Source: Paractinoplanes lichenicola (lineage in GTDB: Bacteria; Actinomycetota; Actinomycetes; Mycobacteriales; Micromonosporaceae). From it: a stretch of DNA of 64,000 nt. The stretch covers positions 248,001-312,000 of the forward strand of contig NZ_JAENHO010000003.1 in the NCBI RefSeq assembly GCF_016785085.1, in the 5' to 3' direction. Made by a program: the position numbers and the translations under genes. Positions 25,785-35,345 of the stretch are shown here, piece by piece. The first letter of the stretch is position 1. Every line of letters starts with the position of its first letter. A model generated the notes under the pieces. The model was not told where the DNA came from, ran no database searches, and saw only the letters and a list, made by a program, of their open reading frames with translations.

Positions 25785-26281
25785 CGGGTCCGCATCAGCC
25801 GCTCCGCACGGTCGAGGTCGGCCTGGCGCACGAACGAGACCGAGCCGAAGATGCGTACGGCCTGGTAGTACGTCCACGCCACGCTGTAGCAGGCGGCCCG
25901 CACGAGCACGCTGTAGCGCACGCAGACCCGCTTCATGTCGGCGTAGAACGTGTCGTCGAGGCGCGTCTTGTTCGCCGCGAACCGGCCCAGGTCCTTGTAG
26001 TTGCGGTAGCCGAAGTCGTGGTGCCAGCAGGCGTTCGCGAAGTCGAAGCCGAGCGGGCGTTCCGGGCTGGCCGAGCAGTAGTCGGTCGACCAGTCGAAGC
26101 CGTAGCTCGCCCAGGGCTCCCGGTCGAGGCGGGCCGCGTTCCACTTGGCCGTGCTGGCCGCGGTGGGCTGGGTCCAGCCGGCCAGGACGGTGGCCTTGTC
26201 GGTGGTGGTGGCCCGGGCGATCCCGGCGGGGGCGACGAGGGCCAGCGCCAGGGCGAGGACGAGAGCGATGCGTCGGGTCAT
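25781..26281 (-). CDS. Secreted prokaryotic phospholipase A2
   Basis: 166 residues. The signal peptide (1-24, TRRIALVLALALALVAPAG) precedes a mature domain of the bacterial/fungal PLA2 family. The catalytic His-Asp pair is in ACWHHDFGYRN, and DYCSASP, RVCVRYS and ACYSVAW supply cysteines for disulphides. It releases fatty acids from phospholipids outside the cell. ATG 26281. The stop overlaps the convergent cyclase stop within CTAA (25781-25784). Confidence 0.9.
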   Translation of the reverse strand: MTRRIALVLALALALVAPAGIARATTTDKATVLAGWTQPTAASTAKWNAARLDREPWASYGFDWSTDYCSASPERPLGFDFANACWHHDFGYRNYKDLGRFAANKTRLDDTFYADMKRVCVRYSVLVRAACYSVAWTYYQAVRIFGSVSFVRQADLDRAERLMRTR

Positions 26282-26419
26282 CACAGCAGTTTTGAAACGA
26301 TGGCCGTTCACATACAACGTTGTCTATCCAGCTTTCCCGAAGCGTGCCGAAGCTCTTTTTTGATGTTCCTGAACGATGATTAATGTGATGTCCTGGGTGG
26401 TCGCCTGGGACACGATCGC

Positions 26420-26449
26420 TATGGTGTCACCGTGCGGGGCATTACATGA
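26420..26449 (+). promoter_or_regulatory. -10 box and six-codon mini-frame at the channel start
   Basis: TATGGT (26420-26425) is 6 nt before a GTG at 26432. That GTG opens VRGIT and stops at TGA 26447-26449, overlapping the channel ATG (26446) as ATGA. Transcription from this -10 would start at or next to the GTG, so a leaderless mini-peptide may be translated first and feed ribosomes to the channel start. Confidence 0.4.
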
Positions 26450-27459
26450 TCAATCTGCCGAGGGTCCGACAAGGGCCCCTGCGCGCGCTGGCCGTCCGAA
26501 TGGCCCTCGCGATCGCGCTCGTCCTGGTCACAGTCACGATCATCTACGCCGATCGGGACGGCTACCGTGACGTCAACGAGGACGGGCTGACCCTGCTCGA
26601 CTGCTTCTACTATGCGGTCGTCTCGCTCTCCACCACCGGCTACGGCGACATCACGCCGGTCACCCCGCACGCGCGCCTGATCAACGTCCTGTTCATCACC
26701 CCGGCCCGCGTGCTGTTCCTGATCATCCTGGTCGGCACGACCCTCGAGGTGCTGACCGATCAGTACCGCAACAGCCTGCGCGTGACGCGGTGGAGGCGAA
26801 AGTTGAAGGACCACATCATCATCTGCGGGTACGGCACCAAGGGCCGGGCCGCGGTCGCCGCGCTGCTCGAGACGGGCTACGACAAGTCGCGGATCGTCCT
26901 GGTGGAAAACCGGCCCGACGGCGTACGCCAGGCCATGGCCAACGGGCTGGCGGTGATCGAGGGCAACGCGACCCGCTCGGCCGTGCTGCTGCAGGCCGAC
27001 GTCAAGAACTGCAAGGCCGTCATCATCGCGACCGACAGCGACGAGGCCTCGGTGCTGATCTCGCTGACCGTCCGCCAGTTGACCGCCGGCCAGGTGCGGA
27101 TCATCGCCTCCGTCCGCGAGCAGGAAAATGCGGCCCTGCTCAAGCAGAGCGGCGCCCACCACGTGATCGTCTCGTCGGCCACCGCGGGTCGGCTGCTCGG
27201 CCTCACGACCACCGCGCCGCCGCTCATCGACGTGGTGGAAGACCTGCTCACCCCCGGTCAGGGCATGGCCCTCGCGATGCGCAGCGCCGAGCGCGACGAG
27301 GTCGGCCGCAACCCGCGCGAGCTGTCCACGCTGGCCGTCGCGCTGATCCGCCGGGGCAAGGTGCTACCCCTGGGCGGCGAGCAAAAGGTCACCATCGAGA
27401 CCGGCGACCTGATCGTCTACATCCGCGACGAAAGCAACAGCGTCGACGTCGCCGTCTAG
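26446..27459 (+). CDS. Potassium channel with RCK (TrkA-N/TrkA-C) domains
   Basis: 337 residues. The first membrane helix is ~18-36. The pore loop carries the selectivity filter STTGYGDITP (~63-72) and the second helix is NVLFITPARVLFLIILVGTTL. The cytosolic RCK domain begins DHIIICGYGTKGRAAVAALL, a Rossmann nucleotide site. A TrkA-C lobe (~250-337) ends VTIETGDLIVYI. It is MthK-like: two-helix subunits gated by a ligand on the RCK ring. The stop overlaps the convergent methyltransferase stop within CTAG. Confidence 0.93.
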   Translation: MINLPRVRQGPLRALAVRMALAIALVLVTVTIIYADRDGYRDVNEDGLTLLDCFYYAVVSLSTTGYGDITPVTPHARLINVLFITPARVLFLIILVGTTLEVLTDQYRNSLRVTRWRRKLKDHIIICGYGTKGRAAVAALLETGYDKSRIVLVENRPDGVRQAMANGLAVIEGNATRSAVLLQADVKNCKAVIIATDSDEASVLISLTVRQLTAGQVRIIASVREQENAALLKQSGAHHVIVSSATAGRLLGLTTTAPPLIDVVEDLLTPGQGMALAMRSAERDEVGRNPRELSTLAVALIRRGKVLPLGGEQKVTIETGDLIVYIRDESNSVDVAV

Positions 27460-28259
27460 GGTTTGCGGCCCACCCCGGCAAACTCGGAGACCTTGTCGGT
27501 GATCTCGTGCCGCGACGGGTCGGGCCGCCACGCCGAGCAGGTCACCAAGCCGGGCGGCAGCAGCTCGAGCCCGTCGAAGAAAACCAAGATTCCTTCCCTC
27601 GTACGGGCGGTGATCGGTGCCGCGCCGCTCTCGTTCCAGTCGCGCATCGACTTCTCGACCGCGGGCCCGTTGACCTCCGTGGTCGGGTGCGAGATGACCA
27701 GGTAGCTGCCGGAGGGCACCGCGTCGACCAGGCGGCGCACCACCGTACGGGCCTCGGCGTCGTCGATCACGAAGTTGACGATTCCGAGCAGCATGATCGC
27801 GACCGGCCGGGTGAGGTCGAGGATGCCGGCCGCCCTGTCCAGGATGGGCGCCGTGTCGCGCAGGTCGGCCTCGACATAGTCGGTGGCGCCCTCGGGCGTG
27901 CTGGTCAGCAGCGCGCGGGCGTGCACCAGCACCATCGGGTCGTTGTCGACGTAGACGATCCGGCTGTCGGGGGCGGCCGCCTGCGCGACCTCATGGGTGT
28001 TGCCGGCGGTGGGCAGGCCGGTGCCGATGTCGAGGAACTGCCGGACGCCGGCCTCGGCCGCCAGGAACTGCACCGCCCGGCCGAGGAACTCCCGGTTCGC
28101 CCGGGCCGACTGCACCAGCTCCGGCATCAGGGCCAGCGCGTATTCGGCGGCCTCCCGGTCGGCGGCGAAGTTGTCCTCGCCGCCGAGCAGGTAGTTCCAC
28201 ACCCGGGCGGAGTGCGCGACCTCGGTCCGGAGCAGCTTGTGGAGCTCGTCCTCGGTCAC
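27456..28259 (-). CDS. SAM-dependent methyltransferase, SAV2177/DUF574 family
   Basis: 267 residues, with the actinobacterial signature HSARVWNYLLGGEDNFAADRE near the N-terminus. The SAM site is FLDIGTGLPT followed by IVYVDNDPMVL. These proteins are abundant in actinomycetes and their substrates are mostly unknown. GTG 28259. It is 14 bp upstream of nothing else on its strand: korB ends at 28274 behind it, so it may be the last gene of the korAB transcript. Confidence 0.9.
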   Translation of the reverse strand: MTEDELHKLLRTEVAHSARVWNYLLGGEDNFAADREAAEYALALMPELVQSARANREFLGRAVQFLAAEAGVRQFLDIGTGLPTAGNTHEVAQAAAPDSRIVYVDNDPMVLVHARALLTSTPEGATDYVEADLRDTAPILDRAAGILDLTRPVAIMLLGIVNFVIDDAEARTVVRRLVDAVPSGSYLVISHPTTEVNGPAVEKSMRDWNESGAAPITARTREGILVFFDGLELLPPGLVTCSAWRPDPSRHEITDKVSEFAGVGRKP

Positions 28260-28273
28260 AGCGGCGCCCCTTC

Positions 28274-29296
28274 TTACATGATGGTCCAGGTGTCGGCCTT
28301 GTTGAGCAGCGCGTCGAGCATCTCGTCGGCGGTGCCGTCGGCCTGGGACTTGGCGTCCACCAGCTGCTTGGTGATCAGCTCGTCGTAGGACGGGCGCTGC
28401 ACGTTGCGGAAGACGCCGATCGGCGTGGTGCCGAGGTCGGAGCCGGAGAGGCGGGACAGGGCGAACGCGTACGCCGGGTCGTCGACCGTGGCGTCGTGCA
28501 CGAGCGCCTCGCCGCCCTCCTCCACCTTGAGCCCGAAGCTGCCCGCCGGGTGGGTCACCGAGAACTGCTTCTCGGCGCCGAACGTGATCGGCTGGCCCTG
28601 CTCAAGGCGGATCAGGTGGTCGTCGCGGCTGCTCGGGTCCTTGATCAGCTCGAACGCGCCGTCGTTGAAGATGTTGCAGTTCTGATAGATCTCGACGAAC
28701 GCCGAACCCTGGTGCTCGGCCGCCGCCCGCATCACCGACTGCAGGTGCTTGGCGTCCGAGTCGATGGTCCGGGCGACGAAGGTGGCCTCGGCGCCCAGGG
28801 CCAGCGAGATCGGGTTGAACGGCGAGTCGGCCGAGCCCGCCGGGGTCGACTTCGTGATCTTGCCGAGCTCGGAGGTGGGCGAATATTGCCCCTTGGTCAG
28901 GCCGTAGATCCGGTTGTTGAACAGCAGGATCTTCAGGTTGACGTTGCGGCGCAGCGCGTGGATCAGGTGGTTGCCGCCGATCGACAGCGCGTCGCCGTCA
29001 CCGGTGACGACCCACACCGACAGGTCGGGCCGCGACACCGACAGCCCGGTGGCGATGGCCGGCGCCCGGCCGTGGATCGAGTGCATCCCGTACGTGTTCA
29101 TGTAATACGGGAAGCGCGAGGAGCACCCGATGCCCGAGACGAACACGATGTTCTCGCGGGGGATGCCCAGCTCGGGCATGAACCGCTGCATGGCGGCCAG
29201 GATCGAGTAGTCGCCGCAGCCGGGGCACCAGCGGACTTCCTGGTCGGACTTGAAGTCTTTGGCGGTCAGCTTCAGTTCCACCGTGGGGCTAGCCAT
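28274..29296 (-). CDS. korB: 2-oxoglutarate:ferredoxin oxidoreductase, beta subunit
   Basis: 340 residues. WCPGCGDYSI (Fe-S ligand Cys), IGCSSRF and the thiamine-diphosphate/Mg site VTGDGDALSIGGNHLIHALRRN to NNRIYGLTKGQ are all present. With KorA it decarboxylates 2-oxoglutarate to succinyl-CoA, reducing ferredoxin. The ATG overlaps the korA stop by 8 bases. No ferredoxin gene is next to it. Confidence 0.94.
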   Translation of the reverse strand: MASPTVELKLTAKDFKSDQEVRWCPGCGDYSILAAMQRFMPELGIPRENIVFVSGIGCSSRFPYYMNTYGMHSIHGRAPAIATGLSVSRPDLSVWVVTGDGDALSIGGNHLIHALRRNVNLKILLFNNRIYGLTKGQYSPTSELGKITKSTPAGSADSPFNPISLALGAEATFVARTIDSDAKHLQSVMRAAAEHQGSAFVEIYQNCNIFNDGAFELIKDPSSRDDHLIRLEQGQPITFGAEKQFSVTHPAGSFGLKVEEGGEALVHDATVDDPAYAFALSRLSGSDLGTTPIGVFRNVQRPSYDELITKQLVDAKSQADGTADEMLDALLNKADTWTIM

Positions 29297-31148
29297 TCTT
29301 GACCACGTCCTCCAGCATGTTCTCCAGCGTCGCAGCGGTGAACGGAAGACCGCTGACCTGGTTGAAGGGGACCGCGTCGACCAGGTATTTCGCGCGGATC
29401 ACGTGGGCCAGTTGGCCCAGGTTCATCTCCGGGATGACGACCTTGTCATACGCCGCGAGCACCTCGCCCAGGTTGGCCGGCAGGGGTGCCATGTGCCGCA
29501 GGTGGGCCTGCGCGATCGGCAGGCCGCGCTGCCGCAGGGCCCGGCAGGCGGCGCCGATCGGCCCGTACGTCGAGCCCCAGCCCAGCACGAGCACGCGGGC
29601 GTGCTCGTCGGCGTCCTCGACCTCGAGCTCGGGCACCTCGATGGCCTCGATCCGGGCGGCCCGGGTGCGCACCATGTGCTCGTGGTTGGCCGGATCGTAC
29701 GAGATGTCGCCGGTCTTGTCGGCCTTCTCCAGGCCGCCGATGCGGTGCTCGAGCCCGGGCGTGCCCGGGATCGCCCACGGCCGGGCCATGGTCTCGGGAT
29801 CGCGCAGATAGGGCAGGAAGCGGCCGTCGTCGCCGTTGGCTCCGGTGGTGAACTCGACCGAGATGTCGGGCAGCTCGTCGGAGGAGGGCAGCAGCCAGGG
29901 CTCGGAGCCGTTGGCCACGTAGTTGTCCGACAGCAGGATGACCGGGGTGCGGTATTTCAGGGCGATCCGGGCCGCCTCGATCGCCGCGTGGAAGCAGTCC
30001 GACGGCGACTTGGGCGCGATCACCGCCAGCGGCGCCTCGCCGTGCCGCCCGTACAGGGCCATGTTGAGGTCGGCCTGCTCGGTCTTGGTCGGCATGCCGG
30101 TCGACGGGCCGGCCCGCTGCACGTCGACGATGACCAGCGGGAGCTCCAGCGCGATGGCCAGCGAGATCGTCTCGCCCTTGAGCGCCACCCCCGGGCCCGA
30201 GGTCGTCGTGACCCCCAGAGCGCCCCCGTACGAGGCCCCGAGCGCGGCGCCGATGGCGGCGATCTCGTCCTCGGCCTGCATCGTCGTGATGCCGAACTTC
30301 TTGTGCTTGCTCAGCTCGTGCAGGATGTCGGACGCCGGGGTGATCGGGTAGGCGCCCAGGAACAGCGGCAGCTTGGACCGCACGCTCGCCGCCACCAGCC
30401 CGAGCGCGAGCGCCTGGTTGCCGGTGATGTTGCGATACGTGCCCGGCTTCATGCGCGCGGGCTTGATCTCGTAGCGGACGGCGAAGTCTTCCGTCGTCTC
30501 GCCGAAGTTCCAGCCGGCCTGGAAGGCGGCCTTGTTCGCCGCGACCAGGTCGGGGCGCTTGGCGAACTTCGACTCCAGGAACCGCAACGTCGAGGAGAAC
30601 GGGCGCGAATACATCCAGCTCAGCAGCCCGAGCGCGAACATGTTCTTGGCCCGCTCGGCGTCCTTCTTGGCCACGCCCAGCTCGGCCAGCGCGCCCACGG
30701 TCATTGACGTCAGGGCGACCGGGTGTACGGCGTATTCGGCGAGCGAGCCGTCCTCGAGCGGGCTGACCGCGTAACCGACCTTGGCCAGGTTGCGCTTCGT
30801 GAACTCGTCGGTGTTGACGATGATGTCGGCGCCCGCCGGCAGGTCGGACAGGTTGGCCTTGAGCGCGGCCGGGTTCATCGCGACCAGCACGTGCGGCGAG
30901 TCGCCGGGCGTCAGGATGTCGTAGTCGGCGAAGTGCACCTGGAAGCTCGACACACCCGGCAGGGTGCCCGCGGGGGCGCGGATCTCGGCCGGGAAGTTCG
31001 GCAGGGTGGAGATGTCGTTGCCGAGCTGGGCGGTTTCCGAGGTGAATCGGTCACCGGTCAGCTGCATGCCGTCGCCCGAGTCGCCGGCGAACCGGATGAC
31101 CACCCGGTCCAGCTGTTCGACACGCTTCGCTCCAGCGGAAACGGACAC
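29289..31148 (-). CDS. korA: 2-oxoglutarate:ferredoxin oxidoreductase, alpha subunit (gamma-alpha fusion)
   Basis: 619 residues. The N-terminal ~190 residues are the gamma domain (VVIRFAGDSGDGMQLTGDRF, LPNFPAEIRAPAGT). The alpha domain follows (LFLGAYPITPASDILHEL, MQAEDEIAAIGAALGASYGGA, TTSGPGVALKGE) and ends with the VLGWGSTYG transketolase-C region. GTG 31148 has GGGAGG 8 nt upstream. It heads the korA-korB unit and is divergent from a lone nuoA. Confidence 0.94.
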   Translation of the reverse strand: MSVSAGAKRVEQLDRVVIRFAGDSGDGMQLTGDRFTSETAQLGNDISTLPNFPAEIRAPAGTLPGVSSFQVHFADYDILTPGDSPHVLVAMNPAALKANLSDLPAGADIIVNTDEFTKRNLAKVGYAVSPLEDGSLAEYAVHPVALTSMTVGALAELGVAKKDAERAKNMFALGLLSWMYSRPFSSTLRFLESKFAKRPDLVAANKAAFQAGWNFGETTEDFAVRYEIKPARMKPGTYRNITGNQALALGLVAASVRSKLPLFLGAYPITPASDILHELSKHKKFGITTMQAEDEIAAIGAALGASYGGALGVTTTSGPGVALKGETISLAIALELPLVIVDVQRAGPSTGMPTKTEQADLNMALYGRHGEAPLAVIAPKSPSDCFHAAIEAARIALKYRTPVILLSDNYVANGSEPWLLPSSDELPDISVEFTTGANGDDGRFLPYLRDPETMARPWAIPGTPGLEHRIGGLEKADKTGDISYDPANHEHMVRTRAARIEAIEVPELEVEDADEHARVLVLGWGSTYGPIGAACRALRQRGLPIAQAHLRHMAPLPANLGEVLAAYDKVVIPEMNLGQLAHVIRAKYLVDAVPFNQVSGLPFTAATLENMLEDVVKNG

Positions 31149-31326
31149 GTTCGCAACCTCCCAAAGGGTGCCGACCGGCGAGCGAGCACGTCTGTGGCAG
31201 GCCCGCGTTCGTCATCTCCAGCCTACGTCGCCGCTCCTTACCGAGCGCTCCCAGGCCGTTGACCACAGTAGCCAGCATGGGCTTGTCCGAACACCGGAGT
31301 CCACTATCCGGCTACGCTGTCGGGTC

Positions 31327-31704
31327 GTGGACGGGTATCTGGGGTCGTACGCCTTGCTCGGCCTGGTGGCGGCGGCCGGCGTGCTCGTCTTCGTGGGCGC
31401 TTTCGGGGCCAACAAGCTGCTCCGACCGGCCTCCCCGGCGCAGCCGCCGGGCAAGTTCGTGGCGTACGAGAGCGGCATCGACCCGGTCGGCGGCGACTGG
31501 GCGCAGGCCCAGATCCGCTACTACGTGTACGCGTACCTCTATGTGCTTTTCGCCGTGGAGGCCGTTTTTCTCTTTCCGTGGGCGGTCGTCTTCGATCTGC
31601 CGGGCTTCGGCTGGGCCACCGTGACCGAGATGGGCGTCTTCGTCGCGGTCCTCGCCCTCGGCATCCTCTACGCCTGGCGTAAAAAGATCCTGACCTGGAC
31701 CTGA
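31327..31704 (+). CDS. nuoA: NADH-quinone oxidoreductase subunit A, orphan copy
   Basis: 125 residues with three membrane helices (~7-30, ~65-88, ~95-115). The conserved loop KFVAYESGIDPVGGDWAQAQIRYYVYAYLYVLF contains the Asp/Glu residues of NuoA. No nuoB, C or D follows. In Streptomyces a second, incomplete nuo set lies beside korAB, so this looks like its last remnant. TACGCT (31313-31318) lies 8 nt before the GTG, so it is probably leaderless and under its own promoter. Confidence 0.9.
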   Translation: MDGYLGSYALLGLVAAAGVLVFVGAFGANKLLRPASPAQPPGKFVAYESGIDPVGGDWAQAQIRYYVYAYLYVLFAVEAVFLFPWAVVFDLPGFGWATVTEMGVFVAVLALGILYAWRKKILTWT

Positions 31705-31773
31705 GGCCCCGTCGCCGGGCGTGTCGGGGTGGCGGGCTCGCCACGCGCAGCCTGGCATGCCAACATCGTGCGC

Positions 31774-32301
31774 ATGGGCCAGCTTTTCCTCTTCATCGTC
31801 GTGGCACTGGTCGTCGCCGCGATCGTGTTCGGCGTGACCGTGATGATCGGTGGCGGCGACAACGCATTGACGCCCGTCGAGCCGGACGGGGCGGCCGTGC
31901 CGCTGCCGAGCGACCGGCCGCTCGGTGAGGAGGACATCTCGCGCACGAAGTTCGACACCGCCTGGCGTGGTTACCGCATGTCCCAGGTCGATCAGGCGCT
32001 GCAGCGGGCGGCCTACGACATCGGCTACAAGGGCGAGCTCATCGGCGTGCTCGAGGCCGAGGTGGCCGCGCTGCGCGACGGGCGTACGGCCGACGCCGAC
32101 GTGCTCCGGCGCGCCCGCGAGGCGGCGATCGCCCCGTCCGAGGCCGCCGCCGCACCCGCTGCCGCTCCCGCCCCTGCTCCAGCTCCAGCTCCAGCTCCCG
32201 CCGAGGGTGACCAGCAGATATCGGTGACCGCGGCCGCGCCCGAGACCGTGCCCGACGACGCCCCGGTGGCCGCCCGCACCGAGCCGGCCGAACCCCGGTG
32301 A
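31774..32301 (+). CDS. Membrane protein with DivIVA-type domain (Rv1209-like)
   Basis: 175 residues. The N-terminal helix (2-25) anchors it. The segment SRTKFDTAWRGYRMSQVDQALQRAAYDIGY is the DivIVA N-terminal domain signature (FdtawRGYrmsqVD), followed by a short coiled region. The tail has about ten alternating Ala-Pro residues and ends Glu/Pro-rich. It may localise to curved or septal membrane. Its position two genes before tag matches remembered Rv1209-Rv1210. CAACAT lies 7 nt before the ATG. It overlaps the SRPBCC gene by GTGA. Confidence 0.8.
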   Translation: MGQLFLFIVVALVVAAIVFGVTVMIGGGDNALTPVEPDGAAVPLPSDRPLGEEDISRTKFDTAWRGYRMSQVDQALQRAAYDIGYKGELIGVLEAEVAALRDGRTADADVLRRAREAAIAPSEAAAAPAAAPAPAPAPAPAPAEGDQQISVTAAAPETVPDDAPVAARTEPAEPR

Positions 32302-32795
32302 GCGCGCCCGACCCCGTCGACGGTTTAGGCGACGCCGCCCGGCCCGGCTCCGGCGAGGTGACCGCCACGGTCATCGTCAACGCGCCCGCCGAGCGCGTCT
32401 TCGCGGCCTTCCTGAACTGGGAGAAGCAGTCCGACTGGATCCCGTTCACCAAGGTCCGGGTGGTGCGGGGCGACGGTGGCGAGGGCAGCCTGGTCGAGGC
32501 GGTCACGGCCCTCGGGCCGGCGGTGCTGCGCGACGAGATGCAGGTCGTCAAGATCAATGCCCCGTACGAGCTGAGGGTCGTGCACTGCGGCAAGGTGCTC
32601 CAGGGGCCCGGCACGATGCGCTGCACGGCCATGTCGGGCGACCGCACCCAGGTCGTGATGCACGAGTGGTTCCACTTGCCGGCCGGCCCGGTCGGCAAGC
32701 TGGCCTGGCCGGTGCTCTGGCCCGGCTCGAAGCTCAGCCTGACCGGCGCCCTCAAGAAGTTCGGGCGGCTGGTCGAGGAAGGCAAGCTGCCCTAG
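32298..32795 (+). CDS. SRPBCC (START-like) domain protein
   Basis: 165 residues of one polyketide-cyclase/START fold: ATVIVNAPAERVFAAFLNWEKQSDW at the N-terminus, the central strands, and a long C-terminal helix SLTGALKKFGRLVEEGKLP. The fold binds a hydrophobic ligand; nothing shows which. Its GTG overlaps the preceding gene's TGA, so the DivIVA-domain protein and this one are made together. Confidence 0.83.
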   Translation: MSAPDPVDGLGDAARPGSGEVTATVIVNAPAERVFAAFLNWEKQSDWIPFTKVRVVRGDGGEGSLVEAVTALGPAVLRDEMQVVKINAPYELRVVHCGKVLQGPGTMRCTAMSGDRTQVVMHEWFHLPAGPVGKLAWPVLWPGSKLSLTGALKKFGRLVEEGKLP

Positions 32796-32831
32796 CCGGT
32801 TTTGTCGTACGGCGGCTCTAGGTTGGTCGCC

Positions 32832-33482
32832 ATGACAGACACCTCGGCGTTCGGGGCCCCGCAGCCCGGCGTGGCCCCGGCCGGCCTGCTCGAGGCGGGC
32901 CTGGTGCTCGGCGACGACGGCCGGGCCCGCTGCTTCTGGGGCGGCAGCACCCCTGACTACGTCACATATCACGACTCAGAGTGGGGCCGTGAGGTGCGCG
33001 GCGACGACGCCCTGTTCGAGCGGATGACCCTCGAGGCGTTCCAGTCCGGCCTGTCCTGGATCACGATCCTGCGCAAACGGCCGGCGTTCCGGGCCGCGTT
33101 CGCCGGCTTCTCGATCGACAAGGTGGCCGCGTTCTCCGACGCCGACGCCGCGCGCCTGATGGCCGACACCGGCATCGTCCGCAACCGCATGAAGATCGAC
33201 GCCGCCCTGGCCAACGCCCGGGTGGCCGCCGACCTGCCCGAGGGGCTCGACGCCCTGCTCTGGTCGTACGCGCCCGCGCACAAGCCGCCCCGCCCGGCCA
33301 CCCGGGCCGACGTGCCGGCCATCACGCCCGAGTCCAAGGCGATGGCCAAAGACCTCAAGAAGCGCGGCTTCCGCTTCGTCGGCCCCACGACGGCATACGC
33401 GTTGATGCAGGCGACGGGCATGGTCGACGACCACCTGGCGGGTTGCTGGGTCCCGCCGATCGAGCCCGCAAAGGCCACGTGA
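32832..33482 (+). CDS. tag: DNA-3-methyladenine glycosylase I
   Basis: 216 residues. The first ~25 are extra. The zinc Cys in RCFWGG, YHDSEWG, LEAFQSGLSWITILRKR, RNRMKI and the C-terminal DDHLAGCWV (second Cys and His of the zinc snap) are all present. It removes 3-methyladenine from DNA. TAGGTT (32819-32824) lies 7 nt before the ATG, so it is probably leaderless. Confidence 0.95.
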   Translation: MTDTSAFGAPQPGVAPAGLLEAGLVLGDDGRARCFWGGSTPDYVTYHDSEWGREVRGDDALFERMTLEAFQSGLSWITILRKRPAFRAAFAGFSIDKVAAFSDADAARLMADTGIVRNRMKIDAALANARVAADLPEGLDALLWSYAPAHKPPRPATRADVPAITPESKAMAKDLKKRGFRFVGPTTAYALMQATGMVDDHLAGCWVPPIEPAKAT

Positions 33483-33486
33483 TGAG

Positions 33487-34044
33487 ATGGACCGCATGGC
33501 TCAGTGGGCGGTGATCATTCCGGCGGAGCGGTGGGCGACCGAGCGCCTGTTCCACCACGACACGGTGACGGTGACGGGTGGCGCGGGTCGGGTCGGCCCC
33601 GACGACGAGGTGCTGCTGGTCGCGGGCGGTGACGTGGTGGCGCTGACGCAGGCGGTGCGGGGCGACGGCGACGACCTCGTCCTGGCCTACGTGCGACGCG
33701 CCTTCGACGCGCCGGTGCCGGCCGGTGAGCTGGGCCTGAGCGACGACGCCGGGGTCGCCCCGGTCGAGCCCGAGTTGTTCCGGCGCCTGGCCGCCGCGAT
33801 CGGCCAGGTCGGCGCGGCCGGCGACAAAAAGACGTGGTTCGTCAGCGTCGCGTTGCCGATCGAGGCGGCCACGCCGGCCGAGGCGGTGCGCCAGTTCTGG
33901 TCGCACGTGCTCGAGCTGGGCCCGGTCGAGCTGCCGACATACGTCTGGCCCTCGGGCGACGAGCTGGCCATGCAGGCGTTCGTCCTGGGCGCCGAGGCCA
34001 ACCAGGATCCCGAGGAAGAAGACGAAGAGGAAGAGGAGGATTAG
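33487..34044 (+). CDS. Hypothetical protein with acidic tail
   Basis: 185 residues; no recognised family. The middle part looks like a small alpha/beta domain (WAVIIPAERW, EVLLVAGGDVVALT, KKTWFVSVALPI). The last 16 residues are almost all Glu/Asp (DPEEEDEEEEED). It follows tag by 4 bp, so it is probably co-transcribed. ATG 33487 or ATG 33496 could be the start. Confidence 0.7.
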   Translation: MDRMAQWAVIIPAERWATERLFHHDTVTVTGGAGRVGPDDEVLLVAGGDVVALTQAVRGDGDDLVLAYVRRAFDAPVPAGELGLSDDAGVAPVEPELFRRLAAAIGQVGAAGDKKTWFVSVALPIEAATPAEAVRQFWSHVLELGPVELPTYVWPSGDELAMQAFVLGAEANQDPEEEDEEEEED

Positions 34045-34057
34045 CTCCGCGATATGA

Positions 34058-34954
<897 letters not shown>

Positions 34955-35046
34955 CCCGCTCCGCGGCGCGGCCCTCAGCCCCCCGGCCCGGCGGCTGACC
35001 CGCTCCGCAGCCCCCGCCGCCGACATCTGGCCGTCTCCGGTAGTGA

Positions 35047-35313
35047 GTGAGTACTCACAAACTCGGTATGTGAGTACTCACTCACCTCGGTGGCGGCGGC
35101 CGCGGGACGGCTCGCTTGCGGGCCGAGGTGACGCTCCTGCTCCGGACGGCGAGGACGTACCCGACAAGGTTGTGAGGACTCACTTACCTGGAATGGCGTG
35201 GTCAAGTGACCGATCCATCTGGTTTGTGAGTACTCACTTACCTGTGGGTGGCGGTGCCATGCGAGCCGAAGCCGCTCAGTGTGGGCCAGCCCGCTCGGTT
35301 TGTGAGTACTCAC
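35047..35313. repeat. Five copies of a 12-bp palindrome in a convergent intergenic region
   Basis: GTGAGTACTCAC, a perfect palindrome, occurs at 35047-35058, 35070-35081, 35226-35237 and 35302-35313, with one variant GTGAGGACTCAC at 35172-35183. The flanks are also alike: TCGGTTT or similar before and TYACCT after; the first copy is inverted. Spacing is irregular (23, 102, 54 and 76 bp). The region 34955-35345 lies after the trypsin gene and before the 3' end of an enoyl-CoA hydratase gene and has no credible frame. Confidence 0.85.
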
Positions 35314-35345
35314 TCAACAAAGAAGCGAGACGCCCGCCGCAGGGG

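Noticed and set aside
23070..26144. A 1024-codon open frame on the minus strand across the cyclase gene
   Set aside because: It is the antisense frame of a well-supported cyclase/NTPase protein, shows only Arg/Gly/Pro-type composition and has no start signal or domain.
35047..35313. Possible CRISPR array or transposon ends
   Set aside because: Repeat spacing is irregular, one copy is inverted, the repeats are only 12-25 bp and no transposase is present.
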